DNA from: Pseudanabaena sp.
Lineage (GTDB): Bacteria; Cyanobacteriota; Cyanobacteriia; Pseudanabaenales; Pseudanabaenaceae
Direction of reading: 5' to 3'
NCBI GenBank assembly: GCA_003249035.1
Contig: QBMK01000030.1
Span: forward strand, 1 to 46,912
Length of the DNA stretch: 46,912 nt
The first letter of the stretch is position 1. Every line of letters starts with the position of its first letter. The notes under the pieces are model-generated. The model searched no databases, was not told the DNA's origin, and saw only the letters and a list, made by a program, of their open reading frames with translations. The translations under genes were made by a program, and so were the position numbers. Shown in pieces: positions 24,435-33,780 of the stretch.

Positions 24435-25871
24435 ATGACCCTCACGCCATCTTCTGAAGAAAATCAGCCATTAGATACCCTAATCATTGGGGCAGGAATC
24501 TCAGGATTAACGATCGCTCATGAGCTAGTGATCGCTAAAAACTACCGCATTTTGGTTGCGGAGGCACAGGATCGCGTGGGTGGTGCCATAACTAGCGCCA
24601 AAAATGACGAAGGCTATCTATGGGAAGAGGGCCCAAATAGTTTTCAACCCGCACCTGAGCTATTGCGCTTAGCGGTACAAGTGGGACTCAAGGATGAATT
24701 GGTTCTAGCCGATGGCAAATTGCCCCGTTTTGTCTTTTTGAATGGCAAGTTAAATGCCTTGCCAATGAGTCCACCGACCGCGATTACTTCCAAAATCCTG
24801 ACTTGGGGCGGCAAGATTCGTCTGGCTTTGGGGGCGATCGGCTTTGCTCGTCCAGCGATGGCTGGGGAAGAATCTGTCGATCAATTCTTTTCACGTATAT
24901 TAGGCAAGCAAGCAGTTGAAAGATTGGTTGCGCCGTTTATATCTGGTGTGTATGCAGGTGATCCCAAGCGACTCAGTGCCAAGGCTGCTTTTTCAAAGAT
25001 TGCCAAACTAGAAACCTATGGAGGCTTGCTCTCAGGAGCAATATTATCCAGCAAAGAACGTAAAGCCCAAAAGCTCAACGAACCGAATATTCCCAAAACT
25101 AAAGCTGGTGAATTAGGATCGTTTCGACAAGGCATCCAGATGCTGCCAGAAGCGATCGCGTCAAAGTTAAGGGAGACAGGTACAGCAGTCAAGCAAAAAT
25201 GGACTTTGAGATCGCTAGAAAAACAAGGCGATATCTATATTTCTAAGTTCGATACACCCTCAGGTGAAGAAACTGTGACATCGCGATCGGTGGTTTTGAC
25301 TACCCCCGCCTATGTCACCGCCAAACTTTTGGAAGATTATTTGCCAGCCGCTAGCCAAGCTCTGAATGAGATTTTCTATCCTACTGTTGCTTGCGTGGTG
25401 CTTGCCTATCCAAAGAGCGAATTTGCCCATGACATGAAGGGCTTTGGCAACCTGATTCCCCGCACTCAAGGAGTGAGAACGTTAGGCACAATCTGGTCAT
25501 CAAGTTTATTTGCTGGACGTGCCCCTGAAGGTTGGCAACTATTACTAAACTTTATCGGCGGCACTCTCGATCCTGCCCTAGCCAAGCTTTCAGAATCGGA
25601 AATTATTGCTGCTGTTCATGCAGATCTAAAGAAAACAATTCTCCGACCTGATACTAAAGCCGAACCGAAGGCGATCGCAGTTCATGTATGGGATAAGGCA
25701 ATTCCACAATACGAAATCGGACATTTAGATCGACTTGCCACAGTGGAAGCAGAATTACAGAAATCACAAGGACTGTATGTAAGCGCAAACTTTATCGGAG
25801 GTGTGGCTCTTGGTGATTGCATCAAGCGGAGCTTGCAAGAAGCCAATAAAATCGATGCATTTTTAAAATGA
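24435..25871 (+). CDS. hemY: Protoporphyrinogen oxidase, HemY/PPOX type
   Basis: 478 residues. FAD-dependent oxygen-linked enzyme that converts protoporphyrinogen IX to protoporphyrin IX, the last common step before heme and chlorophyll. It has the N-terminal FAD dinucleotide motif (LIIGAGISGLTIAHEL), EAQDRVGGAITS, EEGPNSFQP, and the family segments VERLVAPFISGVYAGDP and LYVSANFIGGVALGDCI near the C-terminus. Length is typical. Most cyanobacteria use the unrelated HemJ, so the HemY type here is notable. Names hemG and hemY are both used for this family. Confidence 0.94.
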   Translation: MTLTPSSEENQPLDTLIIGAGISGLTIAHELVIAKNYRILVAEAQDRVGGAITSAKNDEGYLWEEGPNSFQPAPELLRLAVQVGLKDELVLADGKLPRFVFLNGKLNALPMSPPTAITSKILTWGGKIRLALGAIGFARPAMAGEESVDQFFSRILGKQAVERLVAPFISGVYAGDPKRLSAKAAFSKIAKLETYGGLLSGAILSSKERKAQKLNEPNIPKTKAGELGSFRQGIQMLPEAIASKLRETGTAVKQKWTLRSLEKQGDIYISKFDTPSGEETVTSRSVVLTTPAYVTAKLLEDYLPAASQALNEIFYPTVACVVLAYPKSEFAHDMKGFGNLIPRTQGVRTLGTIWSSSLFAGRAPEGWQLLLNFIGGTLDPALAKLSESEIIAAVHADLKKTILRPDTKAEPKAIAVHVWDKAIPQYEIGHLDRLATVEAELQKSQGLYVSANFIGGVALGDCIKRSLQEANKIDAFLK

Positions 25872-25962
25872 ATGGGGATTGCAAAACTTTCATTCATTGA
25901 AACAAGCGATCTCCACTGCTAAAAATCAAAAGCAGATCTGTATTCTCTGTATTCAATGATGT

Positions 25963-27318
25963 CTATTCAAGGCGAATATGAGTATTAATTGGGTTACTTG
26001 AAGTATGTTTAAACTTAAAAGCTCGATCTGCAGTCGTAATTTTATACTCGCCTTCGTAGGCACTGTCTACGATCGCATAGCCATTATTGTTAGTTTTTAG
26101 CTGGACTTCGGTGCGCCATGTTTCGTTAATAAGACGATTTAATCTTATGAATGCAGGTTTTGGTGTGCCATCTTTGTGCAGAATACCTGTTGGTGCACCA
26201 AGCCAAGCACCCAGATCGCTAAATGTCCATAGAAAGATTCCTGTTATATGGGAATAGCTATAAGCAATTCGATAAAATGATTCGAGATAATCAGCCTGTT
26301 TTAGTTCATTAATTGGATCGCTTTGCCAATCTGTATAGGTGCGGCTAAAGTCAAGATCCGGCTTAATGGCTCCTGAGAGAGAACTCACTTCAGTGAATAC
26401 AATTGGTTTCCCCAAAACAGATAGGCGCTTGATAATGGATGTTAAGCGTTCAATCGACCAGTATCCTCCAAACATATGAGCTTGCTGACCGATTGCATCA
26501 AATGGAACTTGGTGGTTTTGGAATTCCTGTAGCATTTCTGCATAGCTATTATTGGAAACAAAGTCATTAATGACGGCAAGAGTATTGGGATTGAGCTTCT
26601 TGAACTTAGTTAGGTATTCCTTGACAATTGCAATTTTGCCCTGTTCTTTAAATAAGTCGGTAAAAGGATGATCGTAATTATTCCAGTTCACTAATTCATT
26701 AAATACATCGACCTCATCAAGGTGAGGAAAAATCATTTTCGACATATGTTTCAGAACTTTATCCATTAGCGATCGCACTTTTTGAGATGTGATATCTCGA
26801 TTTTCTAACCAAGTGGGTAAACAGGCTGGATTGTGATTCCAGAATAGAGGATGACCGCGTAGATAGAATCTATGTTGTTGAAGCCAATCGATCTTTTTTA
26901 GTAATGCTGCGTCAGCATATTGATTTTCCTGCGGTTCGTAATAGCGCCAGTAGAAAGTTACGGTTGCAGCATTAAAAAGTTGCAGAAAATATTCACGATG
27001 GAGAAGCTCGCTTTTGCTCTCGTTATCATTTTGAGTGTTTTTGGGACTTAGATCTGCATGATAGGCAGCACCAAAGTTAAATAGGTGTCGTATATGCTCT
27101 ACTTGAACGATTTGGTTCGTAATCGGGATGCTCGTCCGATCAAGTAATAGTAATTTTATCGGAGCAGTCCGTAATACTTGAATACGGCGATCGCATTTCT
27201 GGATCGTTGCTTGCAAAGTTTCTGCCTCACTATTCTTATGTCCAAAAACTGTTGCTAGAAATGTACTGATTCCTAACGTACTGACTTTTTGGATAAAGTG
27301 ACGGCGTTTGCATTCCAT
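25963..27318 (-). CDS. GH10-family glycosidase (xylanase-like)
   Basis: 451 residues. The N-terminus KRRHFIQKVSTLGISTFLA resembles a twin-arginine signal, so export is likely. A leading region of about 60 residues precedes the GH10 barrel: LRGHPLFWNHNPA, DEVDVFNELVNWN (probable acid/base E208), AIGQQAHMFGGYW and KPIVFTEVSSLSG (probable nucleophile E310), then GIFLWTFSDLGAWLGAPTG near the end. GH10 enzymes cut beta-1,4-xylan and related chains. The substrate here is unknown; self-polysaccharide turnover is possible. Neighbours give no pathway link. Confidence 0.9.
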   Translation of the reverse strand: MECKRRHFIQKVSTLGISTFLATVFGHKNSEAETLQATIQKCDRRIQVLRTAPIKLLLLDRTSIPITNQIVQVEHIRHLFNFGAAYHADLSPKNTQNDNESKSELLHREYFLQLFNAATVTFYWRYYEPQENQYADAALLKKIDWLQQHRFYLRGHPLFWNHNPACLPTWLENRDITSQKVRSLMDKVLKHMSKMIFPHLDEVDVFNELVNWNNYDHPFTDLFKEQGKIAIVKEYLTKFKKLNPNTLAVINDFVSNNSYAEMLQEFQNHQVPFDAIGQQAHMFGGYWSIERLTSIIKRLSVLGKPIVFTEVSSLSGAIKPDLDFSRTYTDWQSDPINELKQADYLESFYRIAYSYSHITGIFLWTFSDLGAWLGAPTGILHKDGTPKPAFIRLNRLINETWRTEVQLKTNNNGYAIVDSAYEGEYKITTADRAFKFKHTSSNPINTHIRLE

Positions 27319-27442
27319 AAGAAAAGTTTAAAATCGCATCAGCACTGGGATTTTCGTGAACATAGATAGGAGCAATGGGGCAGCGCCAATCAATTCTTGG
27401 AGTACATGGCGACAGCTACAAGGCACGCAAAGTCATTGCATC

Positions 27443-28387
27443 TTAAGCGCGATAATTTCGATAGGAGATACTACCGTCAGGCAGTATTGTCTGGCAGATT
27501 CTCGACTCATCCATCCATCCCAAATCTAACACTGCATGTTTTAAATTAGCGCCTTCAAAGTTTACACCGCGTAAATCGGCTCCAGTTAAATCGGCTCCAG
27601 TTAAGTCAGCATTCTTTAAATCAGCATTCCATAGATTTGCCCCTTTAAAACAAGCCCCGCGCAAAATCGTGCCGTGCATAATTGCTTTGCTTAAATTGCT
27701 GCTGATAAATTTTACATTGCTCAAGTTTAGTCCGCTTAAATTTGCTAAACGAAGATTAATCTCGCTGAAATCTATACGATCAAGATCCGCCTCGCGTAAA
27801 TCAACTTCACTCAAATTAGCACCCTTTAAATTTGCCCCATGTAAGCTTGATTCACTCAGATCGGCTTCACTCAGTTCGGCATTTTGTAAATTGGAGCGAC
27901 TCAAATTTGCCCGAAACAAAAAAGCATGGTGCAAATTAGCATGACTTAAATCTGTATTAGAAAGATTAGTTTCAAGAAGATAAGCTTTTTGTAAATTTGC
28001 CCCTTGAAAATTCATTCCATGTAAATTCGTACAATTTAATATCGCTAGCCGAAAGTTAGCACTATTAAATTTTACATTTGTAAATCTTGCACCACTAAGC
28101 CCTGCATAGCTAAAATTAGTACGGGTGATGTTCGCATTGCTAAAATTTGAGTCTAACAACGATGCTCCACATAGGTCAGCATCGGACAAATTTGCTCCTG
28201 ATAAATCGGCGTCACAGAGAGTCGCCTCCCATAGATTCGCAAAAGCTAGATTTGTGTTGCGTAAAATCGAATTACTAAGGTCAACTTTACTCAAATCTAC
28301 GCCCTTCAAATCCCATCCCTCAAAGTTTCGTTCTCCTTGGGAATAAAGTTCTATCAAATTGCGTTTCTTAGCAATGTGATTCAACAT
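27443..28387 (-). CDS. Pentapeptide-repeat protein
   Basis: About 314 residues from ATG 28387; an in-frame ATG at 28441 would add 18. Nearly the whole chain (about residues 25-300) consists of A(D/N)LXX pentapeptides, giving a right-handed quadrilateral beta-helix. Examples are ANLWEATLCDADLSGANLSD and GADLTGADLRGVNFEGANL. Such proteins are very common in cyanobacteria and some mimic DNA to inhibit gyrase, but most have unknown roles. There is no signal peptide. The 945-bp repeat region may vary between strains. Confidence 0.93.
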   Translation of the reverse strand: MLNHIAKKRNLIELYSQGERNFEGWDLKGVDLSKVDLSNSILRNTNLAFANLWEATLCDADLSGANLSDADLCGASLLDSNFSNANITRTNFSYAGLSGARFTNVKFNSANFRLAILNCTNLHGMNFQGANLQKAYLLETNLSNTDLSHANLHHAFLFRANLSRSNLQNAELSEADLSESSLHGANLKGANLSEVDLREADLDRIDFSEINLRLANLSGLNLSNVKFISSNLSKAIMHGTILRGACFKGANLWNADLKNADLTGADLTGADLRGVNFEGANLKHAVLDLGWMDESRICQTILPDGSISYRNYRA

Positions 28388-28466
28388 AGAAATAATATGC
28401 TTATAGCAAAAAGAACTTATGGGTCTCTTACATACACCCATCTATGATGAGGCTATGCAAGCAATT

Positions 28467-28516
28467 ACCCAAATTGGAATTTTTAACGCCTAAGTCGCAA
28501 AAATTCCAATTTGGGT
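28467..28516 (-). terminator. Hairpin downstream of ABC-F gene
   Basis: A perfect 18-bp stem (28467-28484 with 28499-28516) and 14-nt loop, starting 30 bp past the stop of the minus-strand ABC-F gene. Probably its terminator. Confidence 0.65.
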
Positions 28517-28545
28517 TTGATGAAAGCATCGTCGATAATCGCATA

Positions 28546-30282
28546 TTACTTTGCTTTCACCTTTTGTTGTTGTTTTTCTTGACGTTTTTCTGCTTGTTTT
28601 ACTTTTTCTTTTTCTTTTCTTACAGCATCTTTTGCTGCCTTCGCCGCCATTTCCGCTTTATATTTAGCTTCTCTTGTTTCTTCCTCTCTTTTTTCTTGAT
28701 AGTAGGCATATTCACCTGCATATACACATAGATCGCCGTCACGAATTTCAACGATTTTATTGGCGACTTGCGAGATGAAATAGCGATCGTGAGATATAAC
28801 TGCCACGGTGCCTTCGTATTCACGCAAAGCTGCTTCTAGCATCTCCTTGGCAGGAATATCAAGGTGATTTGTCGGCTCATCTAAGATGAGGAAATTCACT
28901 GGGGTAAGTAACATCTTTGCGAGGGCAAGCCTTGCCTTTTCGCCTCCACTGAGGTCGCGCACTTGTTTAAATACCGTGTCTCCACTAAATAAGAACTTAC
29001 CTAGAACCCCCCTGACTTCTTCATGGGTCATCTTCGGGAAGTCATCATGGATCGTATCAAAAACATTTTTATGTAAGTCAAGAGCTTCAGCTTGATTCTG
29101 CTCAAAGTACCCAATTAAAACATTATGACCGAGGACGATTTCACCTTCGTTATAGGCTTCTTTGCCCACTACCATTTTTAATAAGGTCGATTTTCCTGCC
29201 CCATTGGGCCCAAGGAAAGCAACGCGATCGCCTCTTTCGATTTCCAGATTTGCTCCTAAAAATAGGATTTGGTCACCATAAGCATGGGTAAGATCTTTAA
29301 TCTGAACGCTAACCCGTCCACTCCGAGATGCAGGTGGAAAATGGAATTTTAGAGTTCGGACATCACTATCTGGGGCTTCGATGCGATCGATTTTGTCCAG
29401 TTGTTTTTCACGGCTCTTGGCTTGGGTACTGCGGGTAGCACTAGCACGGAAGCGATCGACGAATACCTGTTGTTTCTCAATATATTTTTGCTGACGTTCA
29501 AAGGCGGCTCCCTGAGCAGCTTTAGCTTCAGCTTTCTGAGCCAGATAAGATGAGTAATTACCTAAATAAGTTGTGGATACGCCGCGTTCGGTTTCCACAA
29601 TCGATGTACAAAGGCGATCCAAAAATTCACGGTCATGGGAGACGATCACCATAGGTGTGCTAAGCGATCGCAAATATTTCTCTAGCCATTCAATTGTTTC
29701 TAAATCTAAATGGTTAGTCGGCTCATCCAACAATAACAAGTCTGGCGATTGCAGCAAAATTTTTCCTAAGCCCATTCGCATCTGCCAACCGCCACTATAT
29801 TCGCTGACAAAGCGATCGCCATCGTCAGCTTTAAATCCTAGCTCTGGCAATAGTTTGTCAATGCGGCTTTCAAGCTCGTAGCCATTATGGTCTTCAAACT
29901 GGCGCTGAAGGCGATCCATTTTTTTGAGAATCGGTTCATAGTCCTCACCATCTTTTAAATTTTCTAAATGATGATGGACTACTGCTAATTCTTTCTGAAT
30001 TTCGCGTACTTCATGAAATGCTTGCCACATCTCTTGTTTGACTGTACGCGTCTCTTCGATATCAAATTCTTGACTGAGATAGGCGATTTTGAGACTATTC
30101 GGACGTACAACCTGTCCTGATGTGGGTTCTATTTCCCCTGCAATAATTTTTAATTGTGTTGATTTCCCTGCGCCATTTACGCCGACTAAACCAATGCGAT
30201 CGCCAGTTTTGACTTCCCAGTTAACGTCTTTGAGGACTTCGCCAGTGGGATATATTTTCTGTACATGTTCGAGACGAAGCAT
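28546..30282 (-). CDS. ABC-F family ATPase
   Basis: 578 residues, with two ABC ATPase domains and no membrane segment. Domain 1 has Walker A GVNGAGKST, signature YSGGWQMRM and Walker B LLLLDEPTNHLDLETIEWLE. A charged linker follows at about residues 240-310. Domain 2 has Walker A GPNGAGKST, signature LSGGEKARLALAK and DEPTNHLDIPAKEML. The C-terminus is Lys/Glu/Gln-rich and coiled-coil-like. ABC-F proteins act on the ribosome (translation and antibiotic-resistance roles) rather than in transport. It is close to the Uup/YheS/YkpA branch, but the sub-branch is not determined. Confidence 0.95.
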   Translation of the reverse strand: MLRLEHVQKIYPTGEVLKDVNWEVKTGDRIGLVGVNGAGKSTQLKIIAGEIEPTSGQVVRPNSLKIAYLSQEFDIEETRTVKQEMWQAFHEVREIQKELAVVHHHLENLKDGEDYEPILKKMDRLQRQFEDHNGYELESRIDKLLPELGFKADDGDRFVSEYSGGWQMRMGLGKILLQSPDLLLLDEPTNHLDLETIEWLEKYLRSLSTPMVIVSHDREFLDRLCTSIVETERGVSTTYLGNYSSYLAQKAEAKAAQGAAFERQQKYIEKQQVFVDRFRASATRSTQAKSREKQLDKIDRIEAPDSDVRTLKFHFPPASRSGRVSVQIKDLTHAYGDQILFLGANLEIERGDRVAFLGPNGAGKSTLLKMVVGKEAYNEGEIVLGHNVLIGYFEQNQAEALDLHKNVFDTIHDDFPKMTHEEVRGVLGKFLFSGDTVFKQVRDLSGGEKARLALAKMLLTPVNFLILDEPTNHLDIPAKEMLEAALREYEGTVAVISHDRYFISQVANKIVEIRDGDLCVYAGEYAYYQEKREEETREAKYKAEMAAKAAKDAVRKEKEKVKQAEKRQEKQQQKVKAK

Positions 30283-30401
30283 AGATTTAGGGTAGCAACA
30301 AAACTTAACTTTTTATTAAGATTAACAGTTTTTTGTAACAAATACAAAAAACAAGAAGGATGCTAGTAACTCGCATTGAAATAGACATGTCTTATTAGAT
30401 T

Positions 30402-30517
30402 TATAGCAATGAAAGAGATAGCTAGGACAAATCAAAAACCAAATAAATGAAGGCGGTGCTTCGCGCCGCCTTCATTTATTTGGTTTTTATGTCCTAAGCA
30501 AAACTTTCATTGCTATA
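30402..30517. mobile_element. MITE-like palindromic element, copy 2
   Basis: 116 bp with perfect 14-bp inverted ends TATAGCAATGAAAG and CTTTCATTGCTATA. The centre is a perfect 23-bp stem (30434-30456 with 30466-30488) and 9-nt loop TGCTTCGCG. Further arms GCTAGGAC and GTCCTAAGC lie between. The layout and length match 18908-19022, though the central stem differs. It lies downstream of the LRR gene, upstream of ABC-F, and may terminate the LRR transcript. Confidence 0.65.
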
Positions 30518-30668
30518 GATAAAATCAAGCTGTAGAGTGCTTTTCAGACCAAGCCTTAGCCAAGATGTATAATGGTTTTACTCATTTCCTGCTATCAACT
30601 CACAAACTCCCTTCCCCAAAAAGAGTAGATGTTTTCCAGTGAGAAAATTAAGACGTAAAATTTGAGTT

Positions 30669-31421
30669 TTAGATTAAGACCATGCCATTTTTGAGATCAG
30701 TTAAGGATGATGCTTCGATAGAGTTACCTCTTAAATCTATACGAGTAAGATTCTTGAGCTTTGAGATTTCAGAAGGCAGAGTTGTTAGCTGATTAAAAGA
30801 CAAATCTAGTTCTGTGATGTTTCTAAGATTGCCAATACTTGCTGGAAGATATCTCAATTGGTTATTTGCAAGGTATAGATCGGTTAGTTCAGAGAGAGAG
30901 CCAATTTCATCTGGCAAAGTTGTGAGATTATTTTTTCGTAAATCTAACTCTGTCAAATTTGTAAGGTGTGAAATTTCTATAGGAAGGCTTTCAAGCTCAT
31001 TTTCGCTTAAATCAAGCCATGTCAAAAACTTGAGCAGTCCAATTTCAGGAGGCAAGTTTCTTAAAGAATTATTGTTAACATCAAGCCTTGCTAGATTTGA
31101 TAATTTGCCAAGATCTGATGGCAAACTAGCGATTTGATTTTCAGCTAAATTAAGAACCGTGAGATTTTTTAGCTTCATGACTGCATCAGGAATTTGCGAC
31201 AATTGATTGGATTCGAGATGTAGCCAAGTTAGTTTTTGTAAATTACCGATCGCCTCTGGTAGAGAGGTCAATTCATTCTCGCTGAGGTATAGCCAAACTA
31301 AATGGATCAACTTGCCAATCTCTTCAGGAACTGCCACCATCTGAAGTTCACTAAGATAAAGAGATGTTGATTCTGAAACTCTGGCGCTCTCAATTTCTAT
31401 CAAGATTTCCTGTTCGTTCAT
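30669..31421 (-). CDS. Leucine-rich-repeat protein
   Basis: 250 residues, made of about nine LRR units of 23 residues with the pattern LxxLxLxxNxLxxLPxxIGxL, from about residue 20 to 240. There is no signal peptide or other domain, so it is probably a cytoplasmic protein-binding scaffold. Its start is only 23 bp from the start of the divergent MenH-like gene, so at least one of the two promoters must lie inside the other gene. Confidence 0.93.
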   Translation of the reverse strand: MNEQEILIEIESARVSESTSLYLSELQMVAVPEEIGKLIHLVWLYLSENELTSLPEAIGNLQKLTWLHLESNQLSQIPDAVMKLKNLTVLNLAENQIASLPSDLGKLSNLARLDVNNNSLRNLPPEIGLLKFLTWLDLSENELESLPIEISHLTNLTELDLRKNNLTTLPDEIGSLSELTDLYLANNQLRYLPASIGNLRNITELDLSFNQLTTLPSEISKLKNLTRIDLRGNSIEASSLTDLKNGMVLI

Positions 31422-31444
31422 AGTCTCGCTTGCATTGTTTGGTT

Positions 31445-32284
31445 ATGGTACTCAAGGTGCAAATTGATAATTATTGGGTTAGCTATTGCTTAAATGGCGA
31501 TTGTAACCATCCGGCAATTTTGTTTTTGCATGGATTTATTGGCGATCGCAGGGAATTTGAACAAGCGATCGCTTATTTTTGCGAGCAGTTTTACTGTGTT
31601 GCGATCGATTTGCCTGGGCATGGCAAGACCTATGCCATAGATCGAAGCCGAGATCGAGATGACAACTACACAATACAGTCCATAGCCAATCTTGTCATTA
31701 AATTTTTGGATTTACTTCGTGTGGATCGCTGCTTTTTAGTTGGTTACTCTATGGGCGGTAGATTAGCACTATATTTAACAATCCATTTTCCAAAATATTT
31801 TCATGGAGTTGTTCTCGAATCAGCATCCGCAGGTATAGCATCCGCCGATGCAAGAAGCGATCGCATTACCAAGGATAGGCAACTTGCCGCAAAGTTGGAA
31901 GCTATTGATTTTCGGGCATTCTTGGAGGATTGGTATCAGCAGCCCATTTTTGCGAATTTGCGATCGCATCCAAATTTTTCCCACTTGATAACACAAAGGT
32001 TAGATAATTCACCCGCAAACTTAGCCAAATCCTTGCGCAATCTCAGTACAGGAATGCAACCGTCATTATGGGGAAATCTTTCGGGAAATCAGATTCCATT
32101 GTTGTTAATTGTAGGAGCGTTAGATCCTAAATTTGTTCAAATAAATCGAAAAATGCAACAGCTAACTAAGAAATCACAATTAGAGATTATTCCTAACTGT
32201 AGCCACAATATTCATTTCGAGAATCCTCATCTATTTATTGAGAAGATTAGCTTTTTTTTGTTGCCTCTAGTCCATTCTGAATGA
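31445..32284 (+). CDS. menH: Alpha/beta hydrolase, MenH-like
   Basis: 279 residues from ATG 31445; an ATG-like start at 31430 adds 5. The alpha/beta-hydrolase features are present: oxyanion region LFLHGFIGDRREF, FLVGYSMGGRLAL with the nucleophile serine, VGALDPKF with the acid, and NCSHNIHFENP with the histidine. MenH (2-succinyl-6-hydroxy-2,4-cyclohexadiene-1-carboxylate synthase) works in phylloquinone synthesis in cyanobacteria. The match is by motif order and length, so another hydrolase role remains possible. There is no signal peptide. The gene runs towards the MFS transporter. Confidence 0.8.
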   Translation: MVLKVQIDNYWVSYCLNGDCNHPAILFLHGFIGDRREFEQAIAYFCEQFYCVAIDLPGHGKTYAIDRSRDRDDNYTIQSIANLVIKFLDLLRVDRCFLVGYSMGGRLALYLTIHFPKYFHGVVLESASAGIASADARSDRITKDRQLAAKLEAIDFRAFLEDWYQQPIFANLRSHPNFSHLITQRLDNSPANLAKSLRNLSTGMQPSLWGNLSGNQIPLLLIVGALDPKFVQINRKMQQLTKKSQLEIIPNCSHNIHFENPHLFIEKISFFLLPLVHSE

Positions 32285-32382
32285 AGGTTCACAATAATTA
32301 AAGCTTGGAATACTTACATAGCAAAGGCTTCATCTTTCGTAGTCTAATATCTGTAGCAAATGCGCCGTAACAAGGCTGTAGT

Positions 32383-33621
32383 ATGGACAAGGACTATACG
32401 AGATCGCCTAAGCGAATGAATCGTAAATTTTGGATTATTGCCCTCATTTCTTTCACTAACTCCCTGAGTTTTACGATTCTGATTCCTGTTTTGTATCTCT
32501 ATGGAAGACAGTTTAAGCTAGATGATTTTCAGACCAGCTTTCTCTTTGCGATTTATGCGATCTCCCAATTTTTTGCCACACCAATCATCGGAAAACTTTC
32601 CGATCGTTTTGGACGTAAGCCATTATTGATTATCAGTTTGGCGGGGACTGTGATCGCAAACCTGATGGCTGGAACAGCAGCAAGTGCAGCCGTTTTGTTC
32701 TTTGCCAGATTTCTCGATGGAATTACAGGTGGTAATGCTTCGGTTGCCCAAGCCGTAATTTCCGATGTCACCACACCTGAAACTCGCGCCAAAGCTTTTG
32801 GCATTAATGGAGCTGCTTTTGGTTTAGGTTTTATCCTTGGTCCTGCGATCAGTTTACTCGCTCAAAAGGCAGCACTGAATACCCCTCTAGGTAAATCATT
32901 CGGTGCTTCTTTTCTAGTATCGGGAATGATCGCTGCGATCGCCTTATTAATGACAATTTTCCTTCTGCCGGAAACCCTCAAGACCAAAGCCAAAAAAGCT
33001 CAAAACATCTTTGATATTGGCTTAGACAAGCTGATCACAGGTTTGTTTATGCCTAAAATCGGTATTTTATTAATCATTAATTTCCTGACAGGAATGACAT
33101 TCACGCTGTTTACTTTCGCTTTTCAGCCCTATTTTCTTACAGTTCTTAAACAGAATAGTGATTCTCTTACTCTAATGTTTTTGCTGTTTGGGATACTAGG
33201 AGTGATCATGCAGACTTTAGGCATTTCTCAAATGACAAAACGATTGCAACTAGTCCAGATTCTCTTCTTAGGATTATTTGTCCGCAGTCTTTCTTTCGTT
33301 TTGATGCCGATTTGGGAGAATGTATATTACTTTGTCGCCGTTTGCGTTCTCTTCTCATTACTAAACTCAGTCGTACAGCCGATGATTAGTGCGTTGATTT
33401 CTCTAAATACTAGCCCTGAAGAACAAGGGACAATTTTAGGACTAAACTCCTCTTATCTCAGTATATCGAACGCTTTTGGCCCCATAATCGCAGGACTAGT
33501 TGTAAATCAAAATAATCCTTCTTCCTATGGTTATCCACTATTTTTAGCGGGGATTTGCACATTTCTTGTTTTGATTTTTGCATTTATCAAACGTAAGAGT
33601 TATGCGGTCAAGACAATATAG
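32383..33621 (+). CDS. Major facilitator superfamily transporter
   Basis: 412 residues with 12 apparent transmembrane helices. Motif A occurs after helix 2 (GKLSDRFGRKPLL), and a proline/glycine-rich segment follows in helix 5 (GFILGPAISLL). The best fit is the TetA/MdtG-like drug:H+ antiporter group. Lengths of loops and the missing cytoplasmic domain fit this class. No substrate can be named. It is followed by an RND pair on the same strand; a joint efflux role is inferred from position only. Confidence 0.9.
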   Translation: MDKDYTRSPKRMNRKFWIIALISFTNSLSFTILIPVLYLYGRQFKLDDFQTSFLFAIYAISQFFATPIIGKLSDRFGRKPLLIISLAGTVIANLMAGTAASAAVLFFARFLDGITGGNASVAQAVISDVTTPETRAKAFGINGAAFGLGFILGPAISLLAQKAALNTPLGKSFGASFLVSGMIAAIALLMTIFLLPETLKTKAKKAQNIFDIGLDKLITGLFMPKIGILLIINFLTGMTFTLFTFAFQPYFLTVLKQNSDSLTLMFLLFGILGVIMQTLGISQMTKRLQLVQILFLGLFVRSLSFVLMPIWENVYYFVAVCVLFSLLNSVVQPMISALISLNTSPEEQGTILGLNSSYLSISNAFGPIIAGLVVNQNNPSSYGYPLFLAGICTFLVLIFAFIKRKSYAVKTI

Positions 33622-33780
33622 AGAAGTCCATGCAAAGACAATTTATTAAATCTTCAGCTCATTGCCACTTCCGCGATTGCGGCAACAATTAAAGCTTTTA
33701 CCAAACAAAACAAGAATTTGAAGATATTAACGATTACAGCTAGACTATCTAGCGTGAGATATCGGGTTAAACCTATCGCT

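Noticed and set aside
27443-28387. Regular repeats in the pentapeptide gene as a CRISPR or tandem DNA array
   Set aside because: The repeats are protein-level pentapeptides with variable codons, not identical DNA units with spacers.
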